In this document: piece by piece, positions 48,565 to 57,909 of the stretch
Layout of the letters: the number at the start of each line of letters is the position of its first letter
Numbering within the stretch: position 1 is the first letter of the stretch
From: Borrelia turicatae 91E135
GTDB lineage: Bacteria > Spirochaetota > Spirochaetia > Borreliales > Borreliaceae
Assembly: GCF_000012085.2 (NCBI RefSeq)
Contig: NC_008710.1
Span: 124,001-188,000, forward strand
Direction: 5' to 3'
DNA length: 64,000 nt
The notes under the pieces: model-generated
The model's database searches: none
Told to the model about the DNA's origin: nothing
The model's input: the letters and a program-made list of their open reading frames with translations, nothing else
Translations under genes and position numbers: made by a program

Positions 48565-49535
48565 TTAATGACCTTAACAAATAGATACAATACTATAAAT
48601 AAAAAAGAGATAGCTAAAAAAAGCTTATATCTTAGAATACCAATAAGCAAAATATCACTTGAACTTTTTTTCATTATATCATTCCTTATCTCATTAATAA
48701 CATAATTAGTACCTTTTAAATATAAATTATAATAAGAACCCTTAAGAGAAGACGTTAAAAGATACAAATTATCCTCATCAAGCACAGCTTTCACTACATT
48801 GCCATCTTTATCCTTAACACTTAAATTATTATCAATCAAAGGCGATGGCTTATCACTTCCAATACCAACTACAAAGCTTGTAACATTAAGTGCATCAATC
48901 AACTTAGGAAAAGTATAATAATTATTCTCACCCCATTCATCTCCATCTGTTAAAATTATCAAAAAATTATAATAAGAATCATCTTTTATTCCCTGTATGG
49001 CACTAAAAACTCCTTCACCTAAAAAACTACCAGGAGAACTTATTAAGTTAGGCTCAATATAATTTAATATCTTATGCAAGCTAGCTTTATCCTTAGAAAA
49101 TGGCAACACTAACAAGGATTTACCTTTAAAAATAGTAAGCGAATACTCAACATTCTCAAAATTATTTAAAATCAAACTAATAAAATTCTTAGCACTCTCA
49201 AGTCTGTTAATCGATTTTTCTTCATCAAAGGTTAACATACTACGAGAAATATCAACAACAAAAGATATCCTTAAATTTGATCTTTTATCCTCAGTAGCTT
49301 TTTGCCCCCAAGAAATATCCAAGATAGAAACAATTAAAGAACCCAGACTCAATACAAAAAAGAACATCATAAGAATTTTTTTTATATAATAATTTTTAAT
49401 GTAAGCATTATTAACATACATAAGACTTAAAGTCTTAAACAATGGAAGCGCTTTTCTAAAATTATAGATATATAAAAAAAGAACTAAAAATAAAATTATA
49501 AACAAGTAAAAAGCATAATAATTGCCTATACTCAT
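48546..49535 (-). CDS. BatB-like membrane protein with a von Willebrand A domain
   Basis: The 329-residue protein has N-terminal spans (about 8-24 and 53-75), a vWA domain with a full MIDAS motif DISRS (residues 95-99) and ILTDGDEWG (near 193), and a C-terminal span (about 303-322). The vWA domain binds a metal-dependent ligand in the periplasm. Its ATG overlaps the stop of the next upstream vWA gene as ATGA, behind GAGGT. This is the second of two adjacent vWA genes, like batA-batB. Confidence 0.85.
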   Translation of the reverse strand: MSIGNYYAFYLFIILFLVLFLYIYNFRKALPLFKTLSLMYVNNAYIKNYYIKKILMMFFFVLSLGSLIVSILDISWGQKATEDKRSNLRISFVVDISRSMLTFDEEKSINRLESAKNFISLILNNFENVEYSLTIFKGKSLLVLPFSKDKASLHKILNYIEPNLISSPGSFLGEGVFSAIQGIKDDSYYNFLIILTDGDEWGENNYYTFPKLIDALNVTSFVVGIGSDKPSPLIDNNLSVKDKDGNVVKAVLDEDNLYLLTSSLKGSYYNLYLKGTNYVINEIRNDIMKKSSSDILLIGILRYKLFLAISFLFIVLYLFVKVIKWDETF

Positions 49536-50533
49536 AACACCTCTTTTAAAAAGACCTTAGACAAAATGAAGTAAAGGATTAATAAGAAAAATATTACCAA
49601 TAAAAATTCATTGTAAATATCATCATTATCAACCGCGATTTTAACCTTTCTCTCCACATTTTCCTTTTTCGAAAAATCCTGTATTGCAAGTTTAAATGAA
49701 AAATCATCACCTACAGAATAAAAAAGTCCTCCTGTTTTACCTGAAATCTCAAAAAGCATACTGGGATCATAAATCTCTCTTAAAGTCCCTTGATAAAACC
49801 TGCCAGATCTCAATTTAAAACCAACACTAAGCTCTTCACTACTACCAATTCCAATAGAGTAAATTTTCACATTTAATCCTTGAGCAAGATTTATTACCTG
49901 ATCCTTATAAACTTCATCTGAATTAACTACCCCATCTGTTAAAACAATCACTGATCTCTTAGGCGCTTCCGAATGCTTTAAATGAGAAAGGGCAATGGAA
50001 ATACCAAGTCCCAAAGCAGAACCATTTCCAAGATCCATAATATAAATATCGTCTAATTTTTTAGAAAAAAAATCTCTATCAATTGTAAGTGGAACTATTA
50101 AAGAAGCTTCCTTAGCAAAAGCTACCAATCCAATATTGTCATTTTCTCTCTGATAAACAAAATATTTAATCAATTCTTTTGCAAATTCAAGTCTATTTTT
50201 AGATGAAAATTCAATAGCACCCATGCTAGGAGATATATCCAAAACAATAACAATATCAGCTCCACTACTAAGATAAGTCGTTTTCTTCTTCGAAATAGAA
50301 GGACCTGCTAAGGTTAAGATCATAACTGTCATTGCTAAATAAAAGAAAGCATAAGTTATAAAATATAACAAATTCAATCCATAATCCCTTAATTTTATAG
50401 AACCAAGGTTTCCATAAATAGATATTGGAAATTTAACTTTTCCTCCTCTACGCTTAAAAAAATGGCCAAAATAAATTATGAATGGAAGAATTATAAGTAA
50501 AAATAAATATAAAGGCTCATTAAATGTTAACAT
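49532..50533 (-). CDS. BatA-like membrane protein with a von Willebrand A domain
   Basis: The protein has spans at about residues 5-25 and 53-75, a vWA domain with MIDAS DISPS (99-103) and a VVLTDGVVNSDEVYK stretch (near 197), and a C-terminal span (about 310-328). I start it at the ATG at 50533 (333 residues), preceded by AGAGGTGATA; a TTG eight codons upstream overlaps the previous gene and has no ribosome site. It belongs to the Bat operon and probably pairs with the BatB-like protein. Confidence 0.85.
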   Translation of the reverse strand: MLTFNEPLYLFLLIILPFIIYFGHFFKRRGGKVKFPISIYGNLGSIKLRDYGLNLLYFITYAFFYLAMTVMILTLAGPSISKKKTTYLSSGADIVIVLDISPSMGAIEFSSKNRLEFAKELIKYFVYQRENDNIGLVAFAKEASLIVPLTIDRDFFSKKLDDIYIMDLGNGSALGLGISIALSHLKHSEAPKRSVIVLTDGVVNSDEVYKDQVINLAQGLNVKIYSIGIGSSEELSVGFKLRSGRFYQGTLREIYDPSMLFEISGKTGGLFYSVGDDFSFKLAIQDFSKKENVERKVKIAVDNDDIYNEFLLVIFFLLILYFILSKVFLKEVL

Positions 50534-51419
50534 TATCACCTCTATTAAATTCTTCAAAATTAAAAGCTGCTTCCCTTAAATCATCTAAAACAAGTGATAG
50601 ATTTCCACCTGATAAATTCATCCCACTAAATTTACTAAAATCAGAAAGTCTAAGCATATTAACAAAAGTTGAACGAATTTCATAAGGAACGTTAAAATTT
50701 TGCAAAATTTCAGAAATTTCCGTCGTAGTAATTGCATTAAAATCAAAACCTGTTTTTTTAGATAAATAAACCCTTAAAGATGAATTCAATAAATTATAAA
50801 AAACAACATGTTCTTCGTCACTCTTAATATAATTAGACAAAATAATCATTTGTTTCTGAAACACTTTATAAGGTTTTCTTAAATTATGCTTCATTATTAA
50901 AAACACTAATAAATGCTTGACAAGCTTCAAAAATTTAATAAAAAAGTAAGGAACTACTACAAGGGCTAAAATAAAAATAACAAGATACGTACTTGTTCCT
51001 GGAAGAAAAAGCACTCCCTCTATATCTTGAATTTTAAGAACATCATCATCTGCAATTAACTTACTAGTATTTATTTTGACATTATTGAGAATTAATTTAA
51101 AAGATTTATCATTGCTGATAATATCTCCAACATAAATACGCGGAAGAGTATTGCTTCCGACATAAAACGAAACAAAATATATTATTACCTCGCCGCTCTC
51201 AGGCCTGTAAAGAAGTGAATTAACCTCAACGAACTCATTTTTAATTTCCTCAAATTCAGCAGGGATAAATTTTTCATTTTCACCAAGAATTAATGAAAAT
51301 TTAAGCTCAACAGTATCTCCCACATAATAACGAGTTGGAATAAATATCTCATTTTTTATCTCATAAGAAAACAAATAAAAAGACAAAAAAGACATGATAA
51401 AGACAATTATGTTTTTCAA
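50520..51419 (-). CDS. Bat-operon membrane protein with signal peptide and one central span
   Basis: The 299-residue protein has a signal peptide (about 1-18, FYLFSYE), a periplasmic beta-rich domain of about 120 residues, a span at about 143-163 and a helical cytoplasmic part. The arrangement resembles the DUF4381-like or BatD-short proteins of other Bat operons, but I see no decisive motif. The start is TTG at 51419, overlapping the DUF58 gene stop as TTGA, with GGAG upstream. Confidence 0.68.
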   Translation of the reverse strand: MKNIIVFIMSFLSFYLFSYEIKNEIFIPTRYYVGDTVELKFSLILGENEKFIPAEFEEIKNEFVEVNSLLYRPESGEVIIYFVSFYVGSNTLPRIYVGDIISNDKSFKLILNNVKINTSKLIADDDVLKIQDIEGVLFLPGTSTYLVIFILALVVVPYFFIKFLKLVKHLLVFLIMKHNLRKPYKVFQKQMIILSNYIKSDEEHVVFYNLLNSSLRVYLSKKTGFDFNAITTTEISEILQNFNVPYEIRSTFVNMLRLSDFSKFSGMNLSGGNLSLVLDDLREAAFNFEEFNRGDNVNI

Positions 51420-52297
51420 ATATCATTCTCCTTTTTTAAAAGAGCTTTTAGCTTTCTAAAAACATCATCTTTCGTACTAATTTCTATAAAATTAATACCT
51501 CTTTTTATGCATTCTTTTCTCCATTTGATTTTATCTAATGTCCAATAATTTTTATAACTATTCAATATCGTTTTACTAAATCCAGAAGTCAAAAAATCTT
51601 CACAAGTTTCAATATCTTCATAAGTTAAAACTCCATATTGAGGAAGATTTTCATCAAAAAAATCTGTAAGCCTTATTGCAATAATATTATGACGTTTACT
51701 AAGAACAGTTAAAGATTTAAAATAATCACTGGCTTTAAAATCTGAAATAATGATAATTAAAGATCTTTTCTTATAATATTCAGCTGTATTTTTAAATACA
51801 TAAGTTAAATTACTTCCCCTCTTAATCCGCCTATTTATTGTCTCATTTAAAATTCGTCCTAAATGTGAATGCCCCTTTCGAGATGAAATAAACTTATCCG
51901 TTTCACTTGAGAAAAAAGTTATACCTATCTTATCATTATTAAAAAATGCCATATGAGCAAAAATAGAAACTAATAAATCTTGAATTTCTTTTTTACTAGT
52001 CAAGCTTCCCAGACTCATTGAAAGAGAATTATCAACAAGCAAATGAAGATTCATTCCCTTATCTTCTCTAAAAACCTTAGAGAAGATACTATCTGTTTTC
52101 GAACTAACATTCCAATCAATCAATCTAGCATCATCCGTCTCCTCATAAGGTCTAAACTCATGAAATTCAAGACCAAGACCCTTAAAAATAGAACGATATC
52201 CACCAAAATTAAGCTCCAAAAGCATTTTTCTGGAGAAAAATTTTAAAGCTTTTATCTTATTTTTAGTGCTAGCATTTGATTCATTATCATATTGCAT
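51416..52297 (-). CDS. DUF58 (vWA-related) protein of the MoxR operon
   Basis: The 293-residue soluble protein carries the DUF58 signature: GYRSIFKGLGLEFHEFRPYEETDDARLIDWNVSS, of which FRPYEETDDARLIDW (near 50-65) is the core, then LHLLVDNSLSMSLG (near 84) as a vWA-like metal site. DUF58 proteins almost always sit next to MoxR ATPases and are thought to be their clients or partners. It starts 15 nt after moxR. Confidence 0.86.
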   Translation of the reverse strand: MQYDNESNASTKNKIKALKFFSRKMLLELNFGGYRSIFKGLGLEFHEFRPYEETDDARLIDWNVSSKTDSIFSKVFREDKGMNLHLLVDNSLSMSLGSLTSKKEIQDLLVSIFAHMAFFNNDKIGITFFSSETDKFISSRKGHSHLGRILNETINRRIKRGSNLTYVFKNTAEYYKKRSLIIIISDFKASDYFKSLTVLSKRHNIIAIRLTDFFDENLPQYGVLTYEDIETCEDFLTSGFSKTILNSYKNYWTLDKIKWRKECIKRGINFIEISTKDDVFRKLKALLKKENDI

Positions 52298-52312
52298 ATG
52301 AAATTTAAACCC

Positions 52313-53305
52313 TTAAGGAAGCGCCACAGCTGAGAGAAGTATCTTAATAATATCATCAGTATTCATCTCCTCAACCTCTGCCTCATAAGATGGAGTAATT
52401 CTATGTCTTAACACATTATAAGCTACCGCCTTAACATCTTCAGGAAGAACAAACAATCGCCCCTCATACAGGGCATTCACACGAGCACATTTGAGCAAAC
52501 TAAGTGATGCCCTAGGAGATGCTCCAAATTCAATATATTTAGTAAATGGATAAGTTTTTTTATCATTTTCACGAGAAGCTGCTATTAAAGTAACGATATA
52601 AAGCATTATCTTATCATCTACCTTAACCTTACCAATTGTACGCTTAAGATCTGCTAAAGAATAAGCATTCATTATTTTTGCAACTTTAATATTCTCAAGT
52701 CCGCCATCAACTGAGAATATTTTAAGAAGCTTAATTTCATCTTGAATAGAAGGATATTTCACATTAACTTTTAACAAAAATCTATCAAGTTGAGCTTCTG
52801 GCAAATTATAAGTCCCCTCTTGTTCAATTGGATTTTGTGTTGCAAGAACAAAGAATGGATCGGGCAGCTTATGTGTCTCATCGCCAAGAGTTACTTGACG
52901 CTCACTCATTGCCTCAAGAAGTGCTGATTGAACCTTTGCAGGTGCTCTATTAATTTCATCTGCTAAAATAATATTTGAAAATACAGGCCCCTTTCTAACC
53001 TTAAAAGTCCCTGTCGTACTCTTATATACCATATTACCTGTAAGATCAGAAGGCAAAAGGTCCGGGGTAAATTGCACTCTCTTAAACCCAAGATCAAGAA
53101 CATCTGAAACTGTTTGAATCGTCAATGTTTTAGCAAGTCCTGGTACACCTTCAAGCAAAACATGTCCTTCAGTCAAAATTCCCATCAAAATAGCATCTAT
53201 CATTTCTCTTTGACCAAGGATTCTACTTGCGACTTCTCTTCTAAACTTATTTATTAAACCTAATGCATTCTCTACTTCAGAATCTATTTGAAAACTACTT
53301 TTCAT
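52313..53305 (-). CDS. MoxR-family AAA+ ATPase
   Basis: The 330-residue protein has Walker A GVPGLAKT (53-60), Walker B with ILADEINRAPAKVQSALLEA (near 110), a sensor region with FVLATQNPIEQEGTYNLPEA (near 150) and the C-terminal lid with EFGASPRASLSLL (near 262). MoxR ATPases act as chaperones that assemble vWA-containing protein complexes. It is the first gene of the Bat operon (MoxR, DUF58, membrane protein, BatA, BatB, BatC, BatD/E). GGGGTGG precedes the ATG. Strong family match. Confidence 0.93.
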   Translation of the reverse strand: MKSSFQIDSEVENALGLINKFRREVASRILGQREMIDAILMGILTEGHVLLEGVPGLAKTLTIQTVSDVLDLGFKRVQFTPDLLPSDLTGNMVYKSTTGTFKVRKGPVFSNIILADEINRAPAKVQSALLEAMSERQVTLGDETHKLPDPFFVLATQNPIEQEGTYNLPEAQLDRFLLKVNVKYPSIQDEIKLLKIFSVDGGLENIKVAKIMNAYSLADLKRTIGKVKVDDKIMLYIVTLIAASRENDKKTYPFTKYIEFGASPRASLSLLKCARVNALYEGRLFVLPEDVKAVAYNVLRHRITPSYEAEVEEMNTDDIIKILLSAVALP

Positions 53306-53375
53306 ACCACCCCTATCGTACTAAAATTTTTCATCAAAAATAAAATATAAACGATAAAACGAAAAAATAAAATCA

Positions 53376-53999
53376 CTACTTATAAAGCAAAAGAAAATTT
53401 CTCTCTTTACCATCATTCATTGTTGATGATTTTATTTCTATTTTGTTAAACAAGCTTTCAATATGACTAACTTCAAACTTAATCTTATTTAATTTACCCT
53501 TATAAGCCACAATCAAACCTCCATCTTTTAAAATCAATTTCAAAATTCTTGCATATTCTCTTATATCCCTAAAAGCCCTGATTGTAATAAATTCGTATTT
53601 ATTTTGCTCTTTATCAACATCACGTTCTAATACCTCAATATTATCTAAACCAAGTTCCAAACTAATCATCCTTAAAAAAGTAGCCTTCTTATTGCTACGT
53701 TCAAGAAGAATATACTTTCTAAAGTTATCAAAAAGAGCCAAAACAATCCCTGGAAATCCAGCTCCACTACCTACATCAAGTACTTGCCGTGGATTCTTAT
53801 CTTTGATAATAGGTAATCCAGCTACAGAATCTAGAACATGTAAAAGCACTGCATCAAAATTTCGATCATTATTTGACACCAAGTTAAACCTAGTACCAAA
53901 TAACAAAACTTTTTCTATATAAAATCTTAATTTATCAATGCTTTTTGAAGTAAAAGACACTCCTAAACTTTTCAAAGAAAGTTCAAAATCATTCATCAT
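53376..53999 (-). CDS. rsmG: 16S rRNA (guanine-N7) methyltransferase RsmG
   Basis: The 207-residue enzyme methylates G527 of 16S rRNA (E. coli numbering), using SAM. The SAM site is [17 protein letters not shown] (near residue 68), and [21 protein letters not shown] (first ~15 residues of motif near 38-52) is typical of the family. The ATG overlaps the mnmG stop as ATGA. mnmG-rsmG pairing is common in bacteria. Older name gidB. Confidence 0.94.
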   Translation of the reverse strand: MMNDFELSLKSLGVSFTSKSIDKLRFYIEKVLLFGTRFNLVSNNDRNFDAVLLHVLDSVAGLPIIKDKNPRQVLDVGSGAGFPGIVLALFDNFRKYILLERSNKKATFLRMISLELGLDNIEVLERDVDKEQNKYEFITIRAFRDIREYARILKLILKDGGLIVAYKGKLNKIKFEVSHIESLFNKIEIKSSTMNDGKERNFLLLYK

Positions 54000-55858
54000 A
54001 AAGCCAAATTAAGCACTACCTTATTTTTAGGACTTGAAAAATATATAAGTAAAACTTGAATATCCGTATTTCTAACACCAGAAATCCTACTTGCCTGAGC
54101 AAGATTAGCTGGCTGAATTTTAACAAACTTTTCCCTAGCCTCTCTGGACAAACCATCAATTTCATAATCGAAATCAAGGGGTAATTTAATAAGCTCAAGG
54201 TTATTCATTTTCCTAATTAAATCTTTTTGTCTATTAATGTAGCCTTCATACTTAATATCTAATTCAACCTGTTCAAGAATCACTTTTGAAGCATTCAACT
54301 TAGGATCTATATCAATAAGATCACTTAAATTGATATACGGATCTTTTATAATATGATAAAAATCTTTACTAATATGTTTCTTTAACTGTAAAGTACTAGC
54401 TTCCCTTTCCTTAAGACGCCTCTGCCTCAAAAGTTCCTTAATTTCTTCTACTTGCTTCTCCTTGAAAAAATATCTAGAATATTTTTCCTCACTAACCAGC
54501 CCAACTTCATATCCCCATTTAATCAACCTCTTATCACTAGTATCATGTCTTAAATTAAGCCTATGTTCAGCCCTTGAGGTAAACATTCTATAAGGTTCCT
54601 TAGTACCCTTAGTAACAAGATCATCAATAAGCACCCCAATATAAGAACTTGTTCTTGGCAGTATCATTGGATCTTTCCCCTGCAACTTAAGTGCTGCATT
54701 AATTCCTGCCATCAATCCTTGAGCCGCGGCTTCCTCATATCCTGAGGATCCATTAGTTTGTCCTGCAACAAAAAGTCCCTTAACCCTTTTAGTCTCAAGG
54801 CTCGCATATAATTCAATAGGATTAATATAATCATACTCAACAGCATATCCAGGTCTTGTAATAACTGCATTTTCAAGTCCATCAATACTATTGATCAATC
54901 TTTTTTGAACATCCTCGGGTAAAGATGAACTTAGACCATTAAGATACATCTCTTCAGTACTTAAGCCTTCAGGTTCAATAAATATTTGATGTTTATCTTT
55001 ATCTTTGAATTTTACTATCTTATCTTCAATTGAAGGACAATATCTTGGACCATTCCCAATAATTTCACCGGAATAAAGCGGAGAGAGATGCATATTGTCA
55101 CTAATTATTGCATGGGTTTTTTTATTTGTATAAGTAATGTAACAAGAAAGTTGAACCTTATCTATCTTAGTATTTGAAAAAGAAAAAGGAATGATATCAG
55201 AATCTCCAAATTGAATTTCTGTTTTTGCAAAATTTATACTCTTTCTATGAACCCTAGCAGGAGTACCTGTCTTAAGTCTACCCATCTCAAATCCAAGTTC
55301 AAGTAAAATTTTTTCAAGACCATAAGCAGCAGGCTCAGAAATCCTCCCCATACAAGCTCTATATTCACCAATAAATATTTTACCTCTAAGAAAAGTTCCG
55401 GTTGTAAGAACAACAACACGAGATGTAAATTTATTACCCCTCTCTGTAACAACACCTTCGATTCTATTCCTCATAGAATTAAGCAAAAAGTCACTAACGG
55501 TATCTTGAAAAAGATCAAGATTGATTTGCCTTTCCAATGTTTCTTTTGCCTTAACCTGATACACTAATTTATCAGCCTGAGCACGTGGGGCCTGAACAGC
55601 AGGCCCTCTACTTTTATTTAAAATTCTAAATTGAATCATACTAAAGTCAACAAGGCATCCCATCTCTCCTCCAAGAGCATCAATTTCACGCACCATATTT
55701 CCCTTAGCAAGTCCACCAATAGCAGGATTACAAGAAAGTTTACCAATCGTATCTAAATTTTGAGTAATTAGAAGCGTCTTAAAATTTAATCTTGAAAGAG
55801 CTAAGGATGCTTCAATACCAGCATGTCCACCTCCAATTACAATAGCATCGAAATCCAT
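53996..55858 (-). CDS. mnmG: tRNA uridine-5-carboxymethylaminomethyl modification enzyme, FAD subunit
   Basis: With MnmE this FAD protein modifies the wobble uridine of several tRNAs. The dinucleotide motif is [11 protein letters not shown] near the N-terminus; [20 protein letters not shown] (near 52) and [20 protein letters not shown] (near 362) are hallmark stretches. I start it at the ATG at 55858 (620 residues), 8 nt after the mnmE stop; the open frame to 55882 overlaps mnmE and would begin with TTG. Confidence 0.95.
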   Translation of the reverse strand: MDFDAIVIGGGHAGIEASLALSRLNFKTLLITQNLDTIGKLSCNPAIGGLAKGNMVREIDALGGEMGCLVDFSMIQFRILNKSRGPAVQAPRAQADKLVYQVKAKETLERQINLDLFQDTVSDFLLNSMRNRIEGVVTERGNKFTSRVVVLTTGTFLRGKIFIGEYRACMGRISEPAAYGLEKILLELGFEMGRLKTGTPARVHRKSINFAKTEIQFGDSDIIPFSFSNTKIDKVQLSCYITYTNKKTHAIISDNMHLSPLYSGEIIGNGPRYCPSIEDKIVKFKDKDKHQIFIEPEGLSTEEMYLNGLSSSLPEDVQKRLINSIDGLENAVITRPGYAVEYDYINPIELYASLETKRVKGLFVAGQTNGSSGYEEAAAQGLMAGINAALKLQGKDPMILPRTSSYIGVLIDDLVTKGTKEPYRMFTSRAEHRLNLRHDTSDKRLIKWGYEVGLVSEEKYSRYFFKEKQVEEIKELLRQRRLKEREASTLQLKKHISKDFYHIIKDPYINLSDLIDIDPKLNASKVILEQVELDIKYEGYINRQKDLIRKMNNLELIKLPLDFDYEIDGLSREAREKFVKIQPANLAQASRISGVRNTDIQVLLIYFSSPKNKVVLNLAL

Positions 55859-55866
55859 ATCTATAT

Positions 55867-57261
55867 CTATTTTCCTAAACAAAAATTCTTAAACATATTG
55901 TTAAGTACATCTTCACTAGTAACCTCACCCGTTATTTCGCCTAAAAAATTAAGAACTTCATAAACATCAAATGCCAACATATCATAGCTTATATCTTTTT
56001 CTATCTTATTTAACAACTCAATAATTAAAGTATAAGCTTTTTTTAAAAGTTCTGCTTGGCGACTTGATGATACGATAACATCATAAGCATCAATATCAAT
56101 GTAATCAAAGCATGTCAATGACCTTATCTTATCATAAAGAGAATCTATGCCAAATAAAGTCTTAGTACTAATCTTTACTAAATTTGATGAATTTATATTA
56201 CCTGAATTAAAAAATTCAACTGTTTGTCTATTTGGTTCTAAATCCATCTTATTTAAAACAAAAATCACTTTAGAATGTCCCTTATAAGAATCAATAAATT
56301 TTAAATCGTCATTTGTTAATCTTGCACTCAAATCAATAACATAAAGAACTAAAGATGCTTCCTTAATTAAAGAATTACTTTTAACAATACCCAACTGTTC
56401 AACAAAATCAGTAGTCTCCCTAAGTCCTGCTGTATCAAAAACGTTAAATAAAATACCATCAAATTCAAAACTTGCTTGAATGTAATCTCTTGTAGTGCCA
56501 GCATAAGAGGAAACTATAGCCCTATCTTCCTTTAGTAACAAATTAAAAAGAGAAGATTTGCCAACATTAACAGAACCGGCCAAAACCAATGCAATTCCAT
56601 AATCCAATTTCCTTGCGGTATTATAAGAATCAACCAATCTCTTAAGTTCATCTCTGCTTTTTGAAATAATCTCAAAAGGAATGGCAACCTCATATTCACT
56701 TGTTTCATAATCAAGATGAACACTAAGTGCTGAGAGAAAATTTAAAATATCTTTCTTGATCAAATCTATTTTAGCAAACAAAGAACCTGAAAGTTTGTTA
56801 ACAGCAAGAGAATGGGTCTTATTAGTTTTAGCAGAAATTAACTCATTTACTGCCTCTGCTTTAGTAAGATCAAGTTTTCCAGCCAAAAAAGCACGAAGAG
56901 TAAATTCACCAGGCTCAGCCATTCTAAATCCCACTTTCAAAAAACAGCCTATAATTCTCTTTATACCAATAGGGGAGCCATGGGCCATAACCTCTATTGA
57001 ATTTTGACCTGTAAAACTCTTTGGGGCTCTATAAATACAAACAACAACTTCGTCCAATTTTTCGCAAATTTCTTTATCTATTAAATATCCATAATGAATG
57101 GTATGGCCAGACGCCTCAAGCAGTCGCTTAGGATCTGAAAACATTTTGGAAAATTTTTCAATTGAAGAAATCCCACTACTACGAATCACACACAAAGCAC
57201 TACTAAGTAAAGGGGTAGCAAGTGCAACAATATCATCCTCTCTTTGAAAAAGATTGCTCAT
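55867..57261 (-). CDS. mnmE: tRNA modification GTPase MnmE
   Basis: The 464-residue GTPase partners MnmG. It has an N-terminal formyl-THF-binding dimerisation domain (about 1-120), a helical domain and an inserted G domain with GSVNVGKSS (229-237), DTAGLRET (near 275) and NKMD (near 340). The C-terminus ends in FCLGK, matching the family's conserved C-x-G-K tail. The ATG at 57261 has no Shine-Dalgarno site, and an extended -10 box lies 11 nt upstream. Confidence 0.95.
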   Translation of the reverse strand: MSNLFQREDDIVALATPLLSSALCVIRSSGISSIEKFSKMFSDPKRLLEASGHTIHYGYLIDKEICEKLDEVVVCIYRAPKSFTGQNSIEVMAHGSPIGIKRIIGCFLKVGFRMAEPGEFTLRAFLAGKLDLTKAEAVNELISAKTNKTHSLAVNKLSGSLFAKIDLIKKDILNFLSALSVHLDYETSEYEVAIPFEIISKSRDELKRLVDSYNTARKLDYGIALVLAGSVNVGKSSLFNLLLKEDRAIVSSYAGTTRDYIQASFEFDGILFNVFDTAGLRETTDFVEQLGIVKSNSLIKEASLVLYVIDLSARLTNDDLKFIDSYKGHSKVIFVLNKMDLEPNRQTVEFFNSGNINSSNLVKISTKTLFGIDSLYDKIRSLTCFDYIDIDAYDVIVSSSRQAELLKKAYTLIIELLNKIEKDISYDMLAFDVYEVLNFLGEITGEVTSEDVLNNMFKNFCLGK

Positions 57262-57272
57262 AGACTGTAAAA

Positions 57273-57281
57273 ATTATAACA
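57273..57281 (-). promoter_or_regulatory. Extended -10 promoter of the mnmE-mnmG-rsmG operon
   Basis: On the minus strand TGTTATAAT (57281-57273) is a perfect TGn-TATAAT. Transcription should start near 57266, leaving a leader of only about 5 nt before the ATG at 57261. No clear -35 box is present. Confidence 0.55.
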
Positions 57282-57354
57282 TAGAATAAATGGCAAAGAC
57301 CAAAAATAAAAGAAAAAATTCAAAAATACAATACATAAGATAAATGACCTAAAT

Positions 57355-57383
57355 TTGTAAATATTATGAATTTCACTTATAAT
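57355..57383 (+). promoter_or_regulatory. Sigma-70-type promoter of the flgN-flgK-flgL-fliW-csrA operon
   Basis: TTGTAA (57355-57360), a 17-nt spacer and a perfect TATAAT (57378-57383) lie just before the first gene. Transcription should start near 57390, giving a leader of about 7 nt before the ATG at 57397. This agrees with the known use of sigma-70 rather than sigma-28 for Borrelia motility genes. Confidence 0.65.
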
Positions 57384-57396
57384 TTATTTCATAAAG

Positions 57397-57891
57397 ATGA
57401 AAACCAAATTAGAAACCGAACTGAAAAATACTTTACAAGAAGAAGTTCTTTTAGTAGAAGATATATATAATATGTACCTAAATATAAAAAGATATCTTGA
57501 TGAAAAAAACGAAAAGATGTTTAAGGAAGCAATAAACAAAACAAACATTTATCTTCACAAATTTAAAGATATAGAGCACAAGAGAGATGAACTTTGGAAA
57601 AATTTTACAGATCTTGAAAAATTTGAATCAACTTACATGGCTATAGAAAAACTATGTTTGGTTTATAAAAAAGAGATATATAATTATTTTCATCGATTAA
57701 GAATAGGGATATTGAATATCCAAAACTTAAATTACTTAATATCAAGCTACACAGAAACATCTCTTGGTATTTTAGATCTAATATTTAAAGATGCTCAAGA
57801 AAGTGTAGACAATATAACTTATAAAAATCCTTATGGACCAAAAAGCGGAAGCTTAAATGAAACATCCGTTTTAATAAACAAAAAACTTTAA
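57397..57891 (+). CDS. FlgN-like flagellar export chaperone
   Basis: The 164-residue protein is nearly all helical with long heptad-like stretches, and ends with a less structured tail (NPYGPKSGSLNETSVLINKK) of the kind seen in FlgN. FlgN binds the C-termini of FlgK and FlgL before export. It is the first gene of the operon and lies 18 nt before flgK, exactly where FlgN is expected. The sequence family is very divergent, so the position is the stronger evidence. Confidence 0.72.
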   Translation: MKTKLETELKNTLQEEVLLVEDIYNMYLNIKRYLDEKNEKMFKEAINKTNIYLHKFKDIEHKRDELWKNFTDLEKFESTYMAIEKLCLVYKKEIYNYFHRLRIGILNIQNLNYLISSYTETSLGILDLIFKDAQESVDNITYKNPYGPKSGSLNETSVLINKKL

Positions 57892-57909
57892 CTACTTAAG
57901 GAGTTTTAA

